Assembly (NCBI RefSeq): GCF_000384375.1
Contig: NZ_ARVX01000001.1
Coordinates: forward strand, 2,232,001 to 2,296,000
Direction: 5' to 3'
Source of the DNA: Methylotenera versatilis 79
Lineage (GTDB): Bacteria > Pseudomonadota > Gammaproteobacteria > Burkholderiales > Methylophilaceae
Length of the DNA stretch: 64,000 bases
Shown: positions 25,666 through 33,543 of the stretch, in pieces
Numbering within the stretch: position 1 is the stretch's first letter
Layout of the letters: every line of letters starts with the position of its first letter
Notes under the pieces: model-generated
What the model saw: only the letters and a program-made list of their open reading frames with translations
Told to the model about the DNA's origin: nothing
Databases searched by the model: none
Made by a program: the position numbers and the translations under genes

Positions 25666-26208
25666 TCAAAGTCTGCTTTGAATTTTATTTAAACCAGCTA
25701 GCGCACACGGCTCATCCGTTTTACCACCGCCAACACCAATTGCGCCGATAACCTCATTACCAACTTGAATCAAAATACCACCCGGCCTAGCGTTATATGT
25801 AGATGTTGCAGCAATAGTGTCAGCCAAGACTTTATCAGTTTTGATTTGTTCAGCTAAAGCACTGGTGCTCTTTTTAAATTGCAGCGCGGTCACTGCTTTA
25901 TTGTTGCTAGAAGAAACGCCGCGTGGTGAAGTACCATCTGCGGCTAACAGCACTTTAAGTACGCCAGCGGAATCCACAACGCTAGCTCCGATTTTTTGCC
26001 CACCCTCTGCCGCACAGGTTTCAATGGCTACCTTTGCTGCTTCAACTGCCAACTCTAAAGATGGCCCTTTAGCAGCAGGCACTCGTGCAGGATTGGCTGT
26101 GGGTATTGTTTCTGCTTTAATTGGTGCAGATTCAACTGCTTCTGCTGCAAATCCCAAAATATTAAAGCTACATAAACTCAATAAAGTTAACGCTTTTTTA
26201 TAATGCAT
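25666..26208 (-). CDS. Exported GlcG/HbpS-family (heme-binding-type) protein
   Basis: 180 residues with a Sec signal (about 1-22). The GlcG/HbpS domain fills about 48-180 (LELAVEAAKVAIETCAAEGG, ASVVDSAGVLKVLLAADG, ARPGGILIQVGNEVIGAIGV, then DEPCALAGLNKI). Family members bind heme, cobalamin-like or other tetrapyrroles in some organisms, and in others their ligand is unknown. Two Cys residues (ETCAAE, DEPCAL) could depend on the DsbD-like protein that follows at once. AAAGGAT precedes the ATG. It is the first gene of a set GlcG-DsbD-redoxin. Confidence 0.82.
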   Translation of the reverse strand: MHYKKALTLLSLCSFNILGFAAEAVESAPIKAETIPTANPARVPAAKGPSLELAVEAAKVAIETCAAEGGQKIGASVVDSAGVLKVLLAADGTSPRGVSSSNNKAVTALQFKKSTSALAEQIKTDKVLADTIAATSTYNARPGGILIQVGNEVIGAIGVGGGKTDEPCALAGLNKIQSRL

Positions 26209-26272
26209 ATTTATCCTTTTAGTTGTCGCATTAATTAAATTTGCATGACTTAGCAGTATGCAGAAGTCATGC

Positions 26273-26303
26273 AGAGTTACTTGTCAACAAGACAAGTGAC
26301 TCT
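26273..26303. other. Strong hairpin in the gap before the GlcG gene
   Basis: AGAGTTACTTGTC and GACAAGTGACTCT pair over 13 bases with one G-T wobble and a 5-nt loop (AACAA). There is no T run. It lies between the terminator at 26321 and the GlcG start at 26208, so it is either a second terminator-like structure or an operator in the GlcG promoter region. Confidence 0.45.
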
Positions 26304-26320
26304 GTACAATAAATTACAAT

Positions 26321-26352
26321 AAAACGCTGCAGTCCAAGACCGTAGCGTTTTT
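26321..26352 (-). terminator. Terminator after the first WEGNTLVVDV-family gene
   Basis: AAAACGCTGCAGTC and GACCGTAGCGTTTTT pair with two internal mismatches, 16 bp past the stop at 26368. On the minus strand the stem runs into TTTTATTG. It probably ends the long transcript that starts at the tonB promoter. Confidence 0.75.
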
Positions 26353-26367
26353 ATTACAAATAACAAT

Positions 26368-27375
26368 TTACTTGCGTGCGCCTAATCCAAAAGCACCATT
26401 ATTTTCAGCACAAATACGTTCTTCACGTTCTACAATCGGCTCTTTACCAACATGTTTTGCTAAGTGCGCTTCAAAGTGCCAACCATTTGGTTTATCTTCA
26501 GCTGTCCATAATCTCGCTGGAATCGTCACAGTAAACGGGCGTGTATAGACTGTTGGGTCAGTAAACACTGCTTCATAGTTATAACGTTTGCCATCGCTTG
26601 AAAAAATATACTTTTCCTGAATCGTACCGTTTTCACTGATGAATTCACCTGAACGCCCAAATAGCGCTTTACCGTTGTGATTCTTAACATCTACCACTAA
26701 GGTATTTCCTTCCCAATGGCCACGTGAATCTGCATTCCATAACTTCACTTTCTCAGGTAAATGTGGCTTGCCATCTAAATGAATAATGCGAATGCCATTG
26801 TTAAAGATAAACAATACGTAACCTGGATATTGCGCAATTTCATACCCATGCCAATACAAAGATTTAGGCACGCCGCCTGGTGCGCAGCGAGCTAATGGCT
26901 CAATATATTTTGGTTCAGTCGGATTATGGAATCCAACTTGAAATTTCTTCACCTCTTCTAATGCCCAAGACTGGAAAGGCACTTGTCCATCAGCTGGGTC
27001 GCTGACTCGGCTAGGCGCACGATCTTCGCGCTTACCCAAAAGCGTACGGCCTGCCGCAGGGTCGTTTGGAATGCCGCCTTGTGGATCGGTAAAATTATTA
27101 TGATTTGCTATCGTATTAGACCAATGCCCGCTAATATCAGGCTGGCCATCGGCTAGTTTTGGACCAGTCCATTTACCTGAAGCAATTTTAGGAAATGATG
27201 CTTCAGTTCTGTAGTTTGGCCCTTCTGTTGCTGGTGCAGCCGCCGCCTGTGGCTTAGCATCTTTTGTTTTGACATCGTCTGCAGAGGTCGCCAACAATGG
27301 CACTGTGACGAAAGTCATGATAGCTAAGCTTTTGATACTAAGCTTTAATTTGAAATGACTCACATTATTCTTCAT
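26368..27375 (-). CDS. Secreted protein of a WEGNTLVVDV family (paralogue 1)
   Basis: 335 residues from the ATG at 27375, which GAGGG precedes closely; a longer frame to 27405 has no ribosome site. A Sec signal (about 14-31, LAIMTFVTVPLLATSA) leads to a chain with the landmarks LADGQPDISGHWSNTIAN, RAPSRVSDPADGQVPFQSWA, ARCAPGGVPKSLYWHG and DSRGHWEGNTLVVDVKNHNG. The next gene upstream is a close paralogue, and a third, more distant one shares GxPDFSGIW and WEGDTLVVDV. I do not know an enzymatic function. Two Cys (ARCAPG, ERICAEN) may pair. It closes the tonB-exbBD-DUF6152 gene string and ends at a terminator. Confidence 0.78.
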   Translation of the reverse strand: MKNNVSHFKLKLSIKSLAIMTFVTVPLLATSADDVKTKDAKPQAAAAPATEGPNYRTEASFPKIASGKWTGPKLADGQPDISGHWSNTIANHNNFTDPQGGIPNDPAAGRTLLGKREDRAPSRVSDPADGQVPFQSWALEEVKKFQVGFHNPTEPKYIEPLARCAPGGVPKSLYWHGYEIAQYPGYVLFIFNNGIRIIHLDGKPHLPEKVKLWNADSRGHWEGNTLVVDVKNHNGKALFGRSGEFISENGTIQEKYIFSSDGKRYNYEAVFTDPTVYTRPFTVTIPARLWTAEDKPNGWHFEAHLAKHVGKEPIVEREERICAENNGAFGLGARK

Positions 27376-27460
27376 ATTCCCTCTTATCATATTCAGTTCA
27401 TGCATTCATTAACCAATGGATATTGATACTTCGATTTGTTACTCATCGACATTTAAGTGA

Positions 27461-28504
27461 TTATTTTGGTGTGGCACCTAATCCAAAGCCACCATTGTTT
27501 TCATGGCAAATACGTTCATCGTGCTCTAGAATTTGTGTTTTTCCAGTGTGCTTCGCCCAACGAGCCTCTAAATTCCAGCCATCCGTTTCTTCCTCACGGG
27601 TATATTTAATGGCAGGTATTGTGATGGTAAATGGGCGCGTATAAACCGTTGGATCTGTGAAAGTACCTTCATAGTTGTAACGTGATCCATCATTTGCAAA
27701 GATATATTTTTCCTTGATCGTAGCACTCTCACTGACGAACTCGCCGGAGCGGCCAAACAAAGCTTTGCCGTTATGGTTGCTCACATCAACTACTAAAGTG
27801 TTGCCTTCCCAATGACCGCGCGAGTCACCATTCCACAATTTAAGTTTTTCTGGCAGGTGAGGTTTGTTTTTATCCAAATGAATTATGCGCGAACCATTGT
27901 CAAATACGAACAGTACATAACCCGGATATTGCAAAATATCATAGCCATGCCAATAGAGAGACTTAGGTATGCCACCCGGCGCGCAACGTGCATTCGGTTC
28001 TACATGCGCAGGATTGGTAGGATTATGAAACCCAACTTGAAACTCTTTCACTTTCGCTAATGCCCAAGGCTGGAACGGGAACTGCCCATCAGCAGGGTCA
28101 CTGACACGACTTGGGGCACGCTCTTCTCTTGGTCCTAAAGGTGTACGTCTTGCTTCACCGATAACTCCCCCTTGCGGGTCTGTCAAATTACCATGATTAC
28201 CGATGGTGTTAGACCAAAAACCACTGATATCCGGCTGTCCATCCGCCAAACGCGAGCCAGTCCAACTGCCTGAGGCAATTTTAGGGAAGGATTTTTCTCG
28301 TGGCCTTCTGGTTTGCGCTGGAGTAGTTTGCGCAGGAGTTGCAGTTTCCTTCTTTTGTGCCTCGGTTTTATTTTCTTGGGAAGACTGTGGTTTTTTTTCT
28401 GTTAACTTTTCATCCGCTGCAATGCCAAGTGACGAAGCGCCCATCAAAACCCCGAATACTAAAGCAGAAACCTCTACCTGCCATTTTCCTGAATTGCTAT
28501 ACAT
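27461..28504 (-). CDS. Secreted protein of a WEGNTLVVDV family (paralogue 2)
   Basis: 347 residues; Sec signal about 1-29 (VSALVFGVLMGASSLGIAA), then a Lys/Glu/Thr/Gln-rich linker (about 31-70) absent from the others and a body nearly colinear with the gene downstream (KIASGSWTGSRLADGQPDIS, RCAPGGIPKSLYWHGYDILQ, DSRGHWEGNTLVVDVSNHNG, FTDPTVYTRPFTITIPA). The pair is a recent tandem duplication by appearance. Function unknown. Co-direction and short spacing with the DUF6152 gene, its homologues and the TonB system suggest a shared pathway in the periplasm or at the surface. Confidence 0.78.
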   Translation of the reverse strand: MYSNSGKWQVEVSALVFGVLMGASSLGIAADEKLTEKKPQSSQENKTEAQKKETATPAQTTPAQTRRPREKSFPKIASGSWTGSRLADGQPDISGFWSNTIGNHGNLTDPQGGVIGEARRTPLGPREERAPSRVSDPADGQFPFQPWALAKVKEFQVGFHNPTNPAHVEPNARCAPGGIPKSLYWHGYDILQYPGYVLFVFDNGSRIIHLDKNKPHLPEKLKLWNGDSRGHWEGNTLVVDVSNHNGKALFGRSGEFVSESATIKEKYIFANDGSRYNYEGTFTDPTVYTRPFTITIPAIKYTREEETDGWNLEARWAKHTGKTQILEHDERICHENNGGFGLGATPK

Positions 28505-28552
28505 ATTGTTCCCGTTTTAAGTAATACGACATTAAGCTCTATTGATATCAGC

Positions 28553-29425
28553 CTATTTTTGATCCGGTTTTGGTGGATAGTATTGGTCGTAATCCAGGGT
28601 ATATCGGTAGTCTTCAATCAACTGGAAATTCTTTTCACGATGACGGTACAAAATAACGGTGATATTCCATGGCTTACTGAAAACCTGTTCATCACTTAAA
28701 GTTGCCTTGTATTCGATGGTGTTGGAATCAAGAAACTTCCAACGCTCCACCACTTGCAAAGCATCGCTGTGGAAATTACCGGAACGATCCAGCCATGTTT
28801 TGTCATTAAAATGTTTAACATCCACAACTAGCGTATCGCCCTCCCATTTGGCTCTTGAGTCGCCCAGCCACCAGTCATTCGGATCCTCTGGGTGTTCTGT
28901 ATTATTGGTATGGATGGTTCTGACTGAATGACCAAACTGTGGCACAAGCGTCAAATCACGCGCACGCTGAAAAATCTGGAATGGTTCAGGATAATAAACG
29001 GCGCGCGGCACACCCAAGGTATAACCTTTTAGTGCCGGATCATCAGTTGCGCGATTTTCAAAGTTCTTCTTACGTTTTTCCAATGCTTTGGGCAGGTAAG
29101 GAATTTCGCCGCCTTCAACAATACCTGGACCAGGTGGTGCATCTTTACGATTGGAATGAGGTTCCAAATCATAGTCTGCAGCGCTGGTTGTCTGCCAAAT
29201 ACCGGAGAAATCCGGCTTGCCATTAGCCAAGCGAGGTATTTTGGTACTGTCATGCGCATCAGCACTGGTAGTCACTAGTGAAAATGTAAATACACTGATG
29301 AGTAATAACAATGCCGAACCCATTTTTTTTAACTTATCATTTTTTAAAGTAGGTAATTTAAGCCATGATTGTTGTAGCCGAGATTGATTTGGCGTGGATG
29401 GCCTGTAAGTTTGGGATGTATTCAA
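28553..29425 (-). CDS. Secreted protein of a WEGNTLVVDV family (divergent member)
   Basis: 290 residues. The start is a TTG at 29425, supported by CCGGAG six bases upstream; an internal ATG at 29323 has no ribosome site. A long basic n-region precedes the signal helix (about 36-57, GSALLLLISVFTFSLVTTSADA). The body keeps the family marks NGKPDFSGIWQTT, GDSRAKWEGDTLVVDVKHFN and WKFLDSNTIEYKATL, but lacks the RCAPGG block of its two neighbours. Function unknown. It is followed by the two paralogues and preceded by DUF6152, always in one direction and with gaps of about 40-50 bp. Confidence 0.75.
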   Translation of the reverse strand: MNTSQTYRPSTPNQSRLQQSWLKLPTLKNDKLKKMGSALLLLISVFTFSLVTTSADAHDSTKIPRLANGKPDFSGIWQTTSAADYDLEPHSNRKDAPPGPGIVEGGEIPYLPKALEKRKKNFENRATDDPALKGYTLGVPRAVYYPEPFQIFQRARDLTLVPQFGHSVRTIHTNNTEHPEDPNDWWLGDSRAKWEGDTLVVDVKHFNDKTWLDRSGNFHSDALQVVERWKFLDSNTIEYKATLSDEQVFSKPWNITVILYRHREKNFQLIEDYRYTLDYDQYYPPKPDQK

Positions 29426-29466
29426 GAAATTCTCCGGTTATCTGCAGTAATCGCGTTTTTTATTAC

Positions 29467-29889
29467 TTATCTATTGGTTGCAGGCTGCGCTGTTGGCGCA
29501 TCTTGTGCCCCGCCAGTTTTAATGGTCCTGCCATCAGCCAAGGTGCTTTCCACCGCATAGCCAAAATTCTGGTCCGCTTTCGCTCTGTAACCATTGATGG
29601 TGATTTCCGTGCCAACTGCCAATGTTTTTTTTGTGATGCCCTTTTCTTTCAAACCAAATGGCGCGCCGAATTCAAAGCCCCACTGCGTTACTTTTCCATC
29701 GGGGCCGGTCACATCGATATATAACCAGCTATGTGGATTGACTAATTCGAATTTGGTGACGATACCTTTTACCGTAATTGGTTTTGCGGCATCGAATTCA
29801 GCTGAAAACGCATGGTGCGCATTTGCTGGTAAAGCACTTGCAACCACACCCAGAACTGCTAACGCTCCTGCTATAGTTTTATTAAACAT
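29467..29889 (-). CDS. DUF6152-family exported protein
   Basis: 140 residues: signal peptide about 1-24 (ALPANA), then the family pattern HHAFSAEFDAAKPITVKGIV and LVNPHSWLYIDV, which I recognise as DUF6152. Its many histidines near the mature N-terminus (AHHAF) and the NPH motif suggest metal or small ligand binding, but no function is established that I know of. AGGAAA precedes the ATG. It lies 64 bp after exbD and heads the group of WEGNTLVVDV proteins, so it is likely co-transcribed with the TonB system. Confidence 0.75.
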   Translation of the reverse strand: MFNKTIAGALAVLGVVASALPANAHHAFSAEFDAAKPITVKGIVTKFELVNPHSWLYIDVTGPDGKVTQWGFEFGAPFGLKEKGITKKTLAVGTEITINGYRAKADQNFGYAVESTLADGRTIKTGGAQDAPTAQPATNR

Positions 29890-29953
29890 TGTTTTTCCTA
29901 TCTGTTGAAATTGTGATGTAACCCACTTAAATATTACTTATTTTTATAATTAC

Positions 29954-30361
29954 TTATTGGTTTTGGGTTAATACTGCGAGCTTTGTGATGCCTGATCGCT
30001 CAATCACCGCCATCACTTTAGCCACGCTGCCATACTTCACAGATTCATCAGAACTCAAGTGATAAACTTGCTCAGGATTAGCAGCCTGCCTTGCAATTAA
30101 CTCAGTTTCAAGCTGAGGCAACTCAACTTGTGTTTGATTAATAAAAGCATTACCTTCAGCATTCACACTGATCGTAATCGGCTTACTAGGCTCAGGCGGT
30201 TTTGTAGCTGCTGTTTTAGGTAAATTAACCTGAATTGCATTGGTCATTACTGGCACAGTAACAATAAATGCCACTAACAAAACCAACATCACATCCACTA
30301 ATGGCGTGACGTTGATTTCACTCATCACCTCATCACCATCACTTTGGGTAGAAAAAGCCAT
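29954..30361 (-). CDS. exbD: ExbD/TolR-family biopolymer transport protein
   Basis: 135 residues, one N-terminal membrane helix (about 22-42, VDVMLVLLVAFIVTVPVM) with the conserved Asp of the proton path (PLVDVMLVLL), then a periplasmic domain. It works with ExbB to use the proton gradient to power TonB. Its ATG overlaps the stop of exbB (TAATG), so the two are translationally coupled. It could be a TolR, but the tonB-exbB-exbD order favours ExbD. Confidence 0.93.
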   Translation of the reverse strand: MAFSTQSDGDEVMSEINVTPLVDVMLVLLVAFIVTVPVMTNAIQVNLPKTAATKPPEPSKPITISVNAEGNAFINQTQVELPQLETELIARQAANPEQVYHLSSDESVKYGSVAKVMAVIERSGITKLAVLTQNQ

Positions 30362-31083
30362 TACGCAGCCGCTCCTTTCAAGTTATGCACTACGCCCGCG
30401 CTTGATGCATCAGCCTTACCATTGGCATCTACAACTTTGCGGTATGAAACACGACGTAATACTTTAATCAAATCTTCAGCAAAATCATCTAAGTTGTTGC
30501 TGCTAGTTTTTAAACGTCTTAAGAAAAAGTTATAGGCAAGTACAGCTGGCACTGCTACTGCAATACCAACACCAGTTGCTAATAAAGCTTCACCAATTGG
30601 CCCAGCAACCACATCTAAACTTGCACTGCCTAACTTACTGATGTCTGTTAGCGCGTGCATAATGCCCCATACCGTACCAAACAAACCAATGAAGGGCGAT
30701 GTACTACCGATACTGGCCAACACAACCAATCCACTTTCGCGCGTGACGCGCTCTTTTTGAATTTGTTGACGCAATGAACGCTCTAATACTTCTTGGCGGT
30801 CACCTGAATGACGTAAATCCTCAACAGAATCTGCCTCATTCAGCGCATGGAATCCAACTTGAGCAACGCGATAAACTGGGCCGCCGAATCCTTCAAGATT
30901 TGCTGCTTGCTGTAAATCTTTTGCTGCCCAAAAAGCTGCGCGAAACTTATTGTTTTGCCGACGCATGCGCCATACTTGAATTGTTTTGAGTAACACGATA
31001 GTCCAAGTAACGACAGACGCTAAAACTAACGCCACTAAAACACTAACTACTATTGGTGATGCATTTGGGTCTAAATTAAACAT
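30361..31083 (-). CDS. exbB: ExbB/MotA/TolQ-family proton channel protein
   Basis: 240 residues with three membrane helices (about 12-32, 128-150 and 168-192) and the conserved channel block SIGSTSPFIGLFGTVWGIMH and GEALLATGVGIAVAVPAVLA. It forms the pentameric stator that surrounds ExbD. GAGGTAAG precedes the ATG. It follows tonB by 29 bp and overlaps exbD by one base. Together the three would energise the two TonB-dependent receptors in the window. Confidence 0.93.
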   Translation of the reverse strand: MFNLDPNASPIVVSVLVALVLASVVTWTIVLLKTIQVWRMRRQNNKFRAAFWAAKDLQQAANLEGFGGPVYRVAQVGFHALNEADSVEDLRHSGDRQEVLERSLRQQIQKERVTRESGLVVLASIGSTSPFIGLFGTVWGIMHALTDISKLGSASLDVVAGPIGEALLATGVGIAVAVPAVLAYNFFLRRLKTSSNNLDDFAEDLIKVLRRVSYRKVVDANGKADASSAGVVHNLKGAAA

Positions 31084-31112
31084 TTTTCTTACCTCACTTT
31101 ATTCAAAATTAT

Positions 31113-31898
31113 CTATTGTTCAGAATTAAATATAATCGGCACTGTTGCCCATCCATCAATTGCCGTGTTTCCACGCTTTGAAGGAACAAACGTCCATTTT
31201 TTTACGGCTGTAACTGCCGAATCATCCAGCACCTTATGGCCACTCGACTTTTTCACACTTACGCTCTGAGCACTGCCATCTGCAGACACTCTCACACGTA
31301 AAATAACCGTTCCACTCCAGCCCATCTGAGTTGCCCTAGCCGGATATTCAGGAGGCGGATTTTTTAAGTACCCAGCATTTGCTGACGCTTCTGTCACTGG
31401 CTCCTCTACAACTGGTGCAGGCGGCGCTGGTGGTGTTGGCTCTTCAGCAGCGACCACTGGGCCACTGGAAACTGGCGCCTGAGTGTTCTCTTGCACCACA
31501 ATATCATTTGGCGCAATATCTTGAGTTGCCACAGGCGTTCTCAAAGCAGGTGGCGGTGGTGCTTTTTGAACCTTGGGTGGTGGCGGTTTTGGCGGCTCAA
31601 TCGGAGGCGGCTCAATTTCCGGCTTGATGAACTCAATTGCTACTTCATGCTTTTTAATCGGTACAGAGGGTGTTTGATCGCGATTGACATATAGCGTTAT
31701 TAAAGCAATATGTAAGCCGATGATGGCGGCAATCGACCAATATTTGGCGCTTGCATTCACCTCTTTGTCATAGGCTTTTACTTTTCGCAACTTTAATAAG
31801 TTTAAACGTTCATCCTTCTGGCCTAAAGATTCACTTGATTTGATAAAACCCACACCCTCTACCGGTGCTGAAATATAAGAACTTAATGTACTCGACAT
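31113..31898 (-). CDS. tonB: TonB energy transducer
   Basis: 261 residues from the ATG at 31898 (AGGG nine bases upstream); the open frame continues to 31976 without a ribosome site. One membrane helix (about 54-72), a Pro-rich periplasmic spacer with PPIEPPKPPPPKVQKAPPP, a second Pro/Ala/Val run, and a C-terminal TonB domain (about 175-261: YPARATQMGWSGTVILRVRV, SSGHKVLDDSAVTAVKKWTF). It contacts the TonB boxes of receptors. It starts an operon with exbB and exbD. A sigma-54-type promoter (32070) and a shared enhancer palindrome (32148) lie upstream, placing it under the activator encoded next to it. Confidence 0.92.
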   Translation of the reverse strand: MSSTLSSYISAPVEGVGFIKSSESLGQKDERLNLLKLRKVKAYDKEVNASAKYWSIAAIIGLHIALITLYVNRDQTPSVPIKKHEVAIEFIKPEIEPPPIEPPKPPPPKVQKAPPPPALRTPVATQDIAPNDIVVQENTQAPVSSGPVVAAEEPTPPAPPAPVVEEPVTEASANAGYLKNPPPEYPARATQMGWSGTVILRVRVSADGSAQSVSVKKSSGHKVLDDSAVTAVKKWTFVPSKRGNTAIDGWATVPIIFNSEQ

Positions 31899-32069
31899 AA
31901 TTAGCGCCCTAATATAACAGGCACAAACACGCCAATAATTAATTGTGAGTCTTCGTAGTACCGGCTTGGAGACCAACCTTCTTGCTTAAGATTTTTTAAA
32001 TATTTATTCAATATACTCACTAACGTTTCCTAACACTTCAAATAATGATTCATATCTATAGTTAAGTTA

Positions 32070-32084
32070 GCAATTCGTATGCCA
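32070..32084 (-). promoter_or_regulatory. Sigma-54 (-24/-12) promoter for the tonB-exbB-exbD operon
   Basis: Minus strand TGGCATACGAATTGC: TGGCA and TTGC in exact consensus spacing, about 170 bp upstream of the tonB ATG. The enhancer-like palindrome at 32148 is 80 bp further upstream. Confidence 0.75.
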
Positions 32085-32147
32085 GTATTATTTATCCATT
32101 AAAATCAAATTGTTATGTAATTTATTAATGAATAATTCCCCATAAGC

Positions 32148-32165
32148 TGTTGCTTCAGAAACAAC
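32148..32165. promoter_or_regulatory. Candidate enhancer site (UAS) for the sigma-54 activator, copy 2
   Basis: TGTTGCTTCAGAAACAAC differs from copy 1 (19571) at two positions and keeps the dyad. It sits 80 bp above the tonB promoter in the gap between tonB and the activator gene. Confidence 0.65.
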
Positions 32166-32263
32166 TAACAAAACGGGATGCTTAAATATCAACATTTACA
32201 AATCATCTGATGGGCTATTGTCGTTAATTTAAGAAAAATTGAGATATTAAAATTGATAGGCAC

Positions 32264-32298
32264 AAAAAAGCCCGCACTAACTTTTAATTAATGCGGGC
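32264..32298 (-). terminator. Terminator after the sigma-54 activator gene
   Basis: GCCCGCACTAA (32270) and TTAATGCGGGC (32288) form an 11-bp stem with one mismatch, 22 bp past the stop; on the minus strand it is followed by six T residues. It isolates the activator transcript from the tonB operon. Confidence 0.85.
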
Positions 32299-32319
32299 AT
32301 CTATGATTAATGATGAAAT

Positions 32320-33426
32320 TTATTGAATGCAACCAAATTGCTTTAATAATGCACGTAAAACATTTCGGCTGATGCCTAGTACTCTTGCTGTCTGCACTTG
32401 ATTGTTTTTGCAATATTCATACGTTTGCAATATAACTTTTTGTATAACCAAGTCATAAAGTTGATCTGGCTCTTCATGAATTAATGCATTGATAGCGTTT
32501 TCTAGTCTTTCATCTGTACTTTGTACATAGCTCTCATCAGACTCATTGCCATGTTTAATGATAGGCAAACTTAAATCTAATGGCCTTAATACTCTACCAT
32601 CGCAAACCAAGAGCGCTCTGTGAATCACATTTTCAAGTTCGCGAATATTACCTGGCCATGGATAGTCAATTAAACTATTGACTGTTTCAGGTGTTAACTC
32701 AGGTTTTGTTGTATGCAAACGATTGCGATACACCTCAAGAAAATGCTCAACCAAAGGCAAAATATCACCCTTTCGTTCTCTTAAGGGCGGTATTTCAATC
32801 GGTACGACTTTAATTCGATAATATAAATCTTCCCTGAAACGACCAGCTTTCACTGCTTCAGTAAGATTCACATTGGTTGCTGCAATTAACCGAACATCAA
32901 TTGGGATTGGTCTGCGCGAGCCAATTGGAATGACTTCTCTTTCTTGTAATACACGCAATAACTTAACCTGAGTAGATAAAGGCAAATCCCCAATTTCATC
33001 TAAAAATAATGTACCGCCATTGGCTGTTTCAAACCATCCTTTTTTAGAACCAACTGCTCCGGTAAATGCACCGCGTTCATAGCCAAACAGTTCGCTTTCT
33101 ACCAGCGCCTCTGAAAACGCGCCGCAATTAATCGCTGCAAATGGGCCGTCTTTACGTGGACTAAGATTGTGTAAATGCCTTGCGACTAACTCCTTACCTG
33201 TACCTGTTTCGCCTTTAATTAAAGCAGTTGCATTGCTTGGCGCTATTTTTTCAATAAGAGACAGTAATTGTTGAGACTTTTCATCAGCAAATATAAGCGC
33301 ACTTGCCCTGATTGATAAGCTAATTTTTTGAGGATCTGGAAATTGAATGATCGACTTTTTAGCCCATTCTGATTCCGTATTAGCTGAGTCTACGCTAGCT
33401 TTTCTATCAATGTGAATTCCGTACAT
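32320..33426 (-). CDS. Sigma-54-dependent transcriptional activator (short NtrC/Fis-type, no receiver domain)
   Basis: 368 residues from the ATG at 33426. A short N-terminal segment of about 40 residues, too small for a phospho-receiver, GAF or PAS domain, is followed by an AAA+ domain: Walker A GETGTGKE (about 72), the sigma-54 contact loop GAFTGA (about 119), Walker B GGTLFLDEIG, and the R-finger region REDLYYRIKV. The C-terminal Fis-type helix-turn-helix reads QTARVLGISRNVLRALLKQF. This layout resembles SfnR-type activators, but I cannot confirm that subgroup. It lies between tonB and the PepSY/receptor genes, and three dyads above nearby -24/-12 promoters are its likely targets. With no sensor domain, signal control may be by its own expression or a partner protein. 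Confidence 0.9.
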   Translation of the reverse strand: MYGIHIDRKASVDSANTESEWAKKSIIQFPDPQKISLSIRASALIFADEKSQQLLSLIEKIAPSNATALIKGETGTGKELVARHLHNLSPRKDGPFAAINCGAFSEALVESELFGYERGAFTGAVGSKKGWFETANGGTLFLDEIGDLPLSTQVKLLRVLQEREVIPIGSRRPIPIDVRLIAATNVNLTEAVKAGRFREDLYYRIKVVPIEIPPLRERKGDILPLVEHFLEVYRNRLHTTKPELTPETVNSLIDYPWPGNIRELENVIHRALLVCDGRVLRPLDLSLPIIKHGNESDESYVQSTDERLENAINALIHEEPDQLYDLVIQKVILQTYEYCKNNQVQTARVLGISRNVLRALLKQFGCIQ

Positions 33427-33543
33427 TTTGGGTGTGATTCCTAACAAAACGGAAATATAACAGCATGTAGTTATATTTTTAAATAATATAAAATTATACT
33501 TTAATAATTAAATAATATATTGCCTTGGAAAATTTAACTAACT

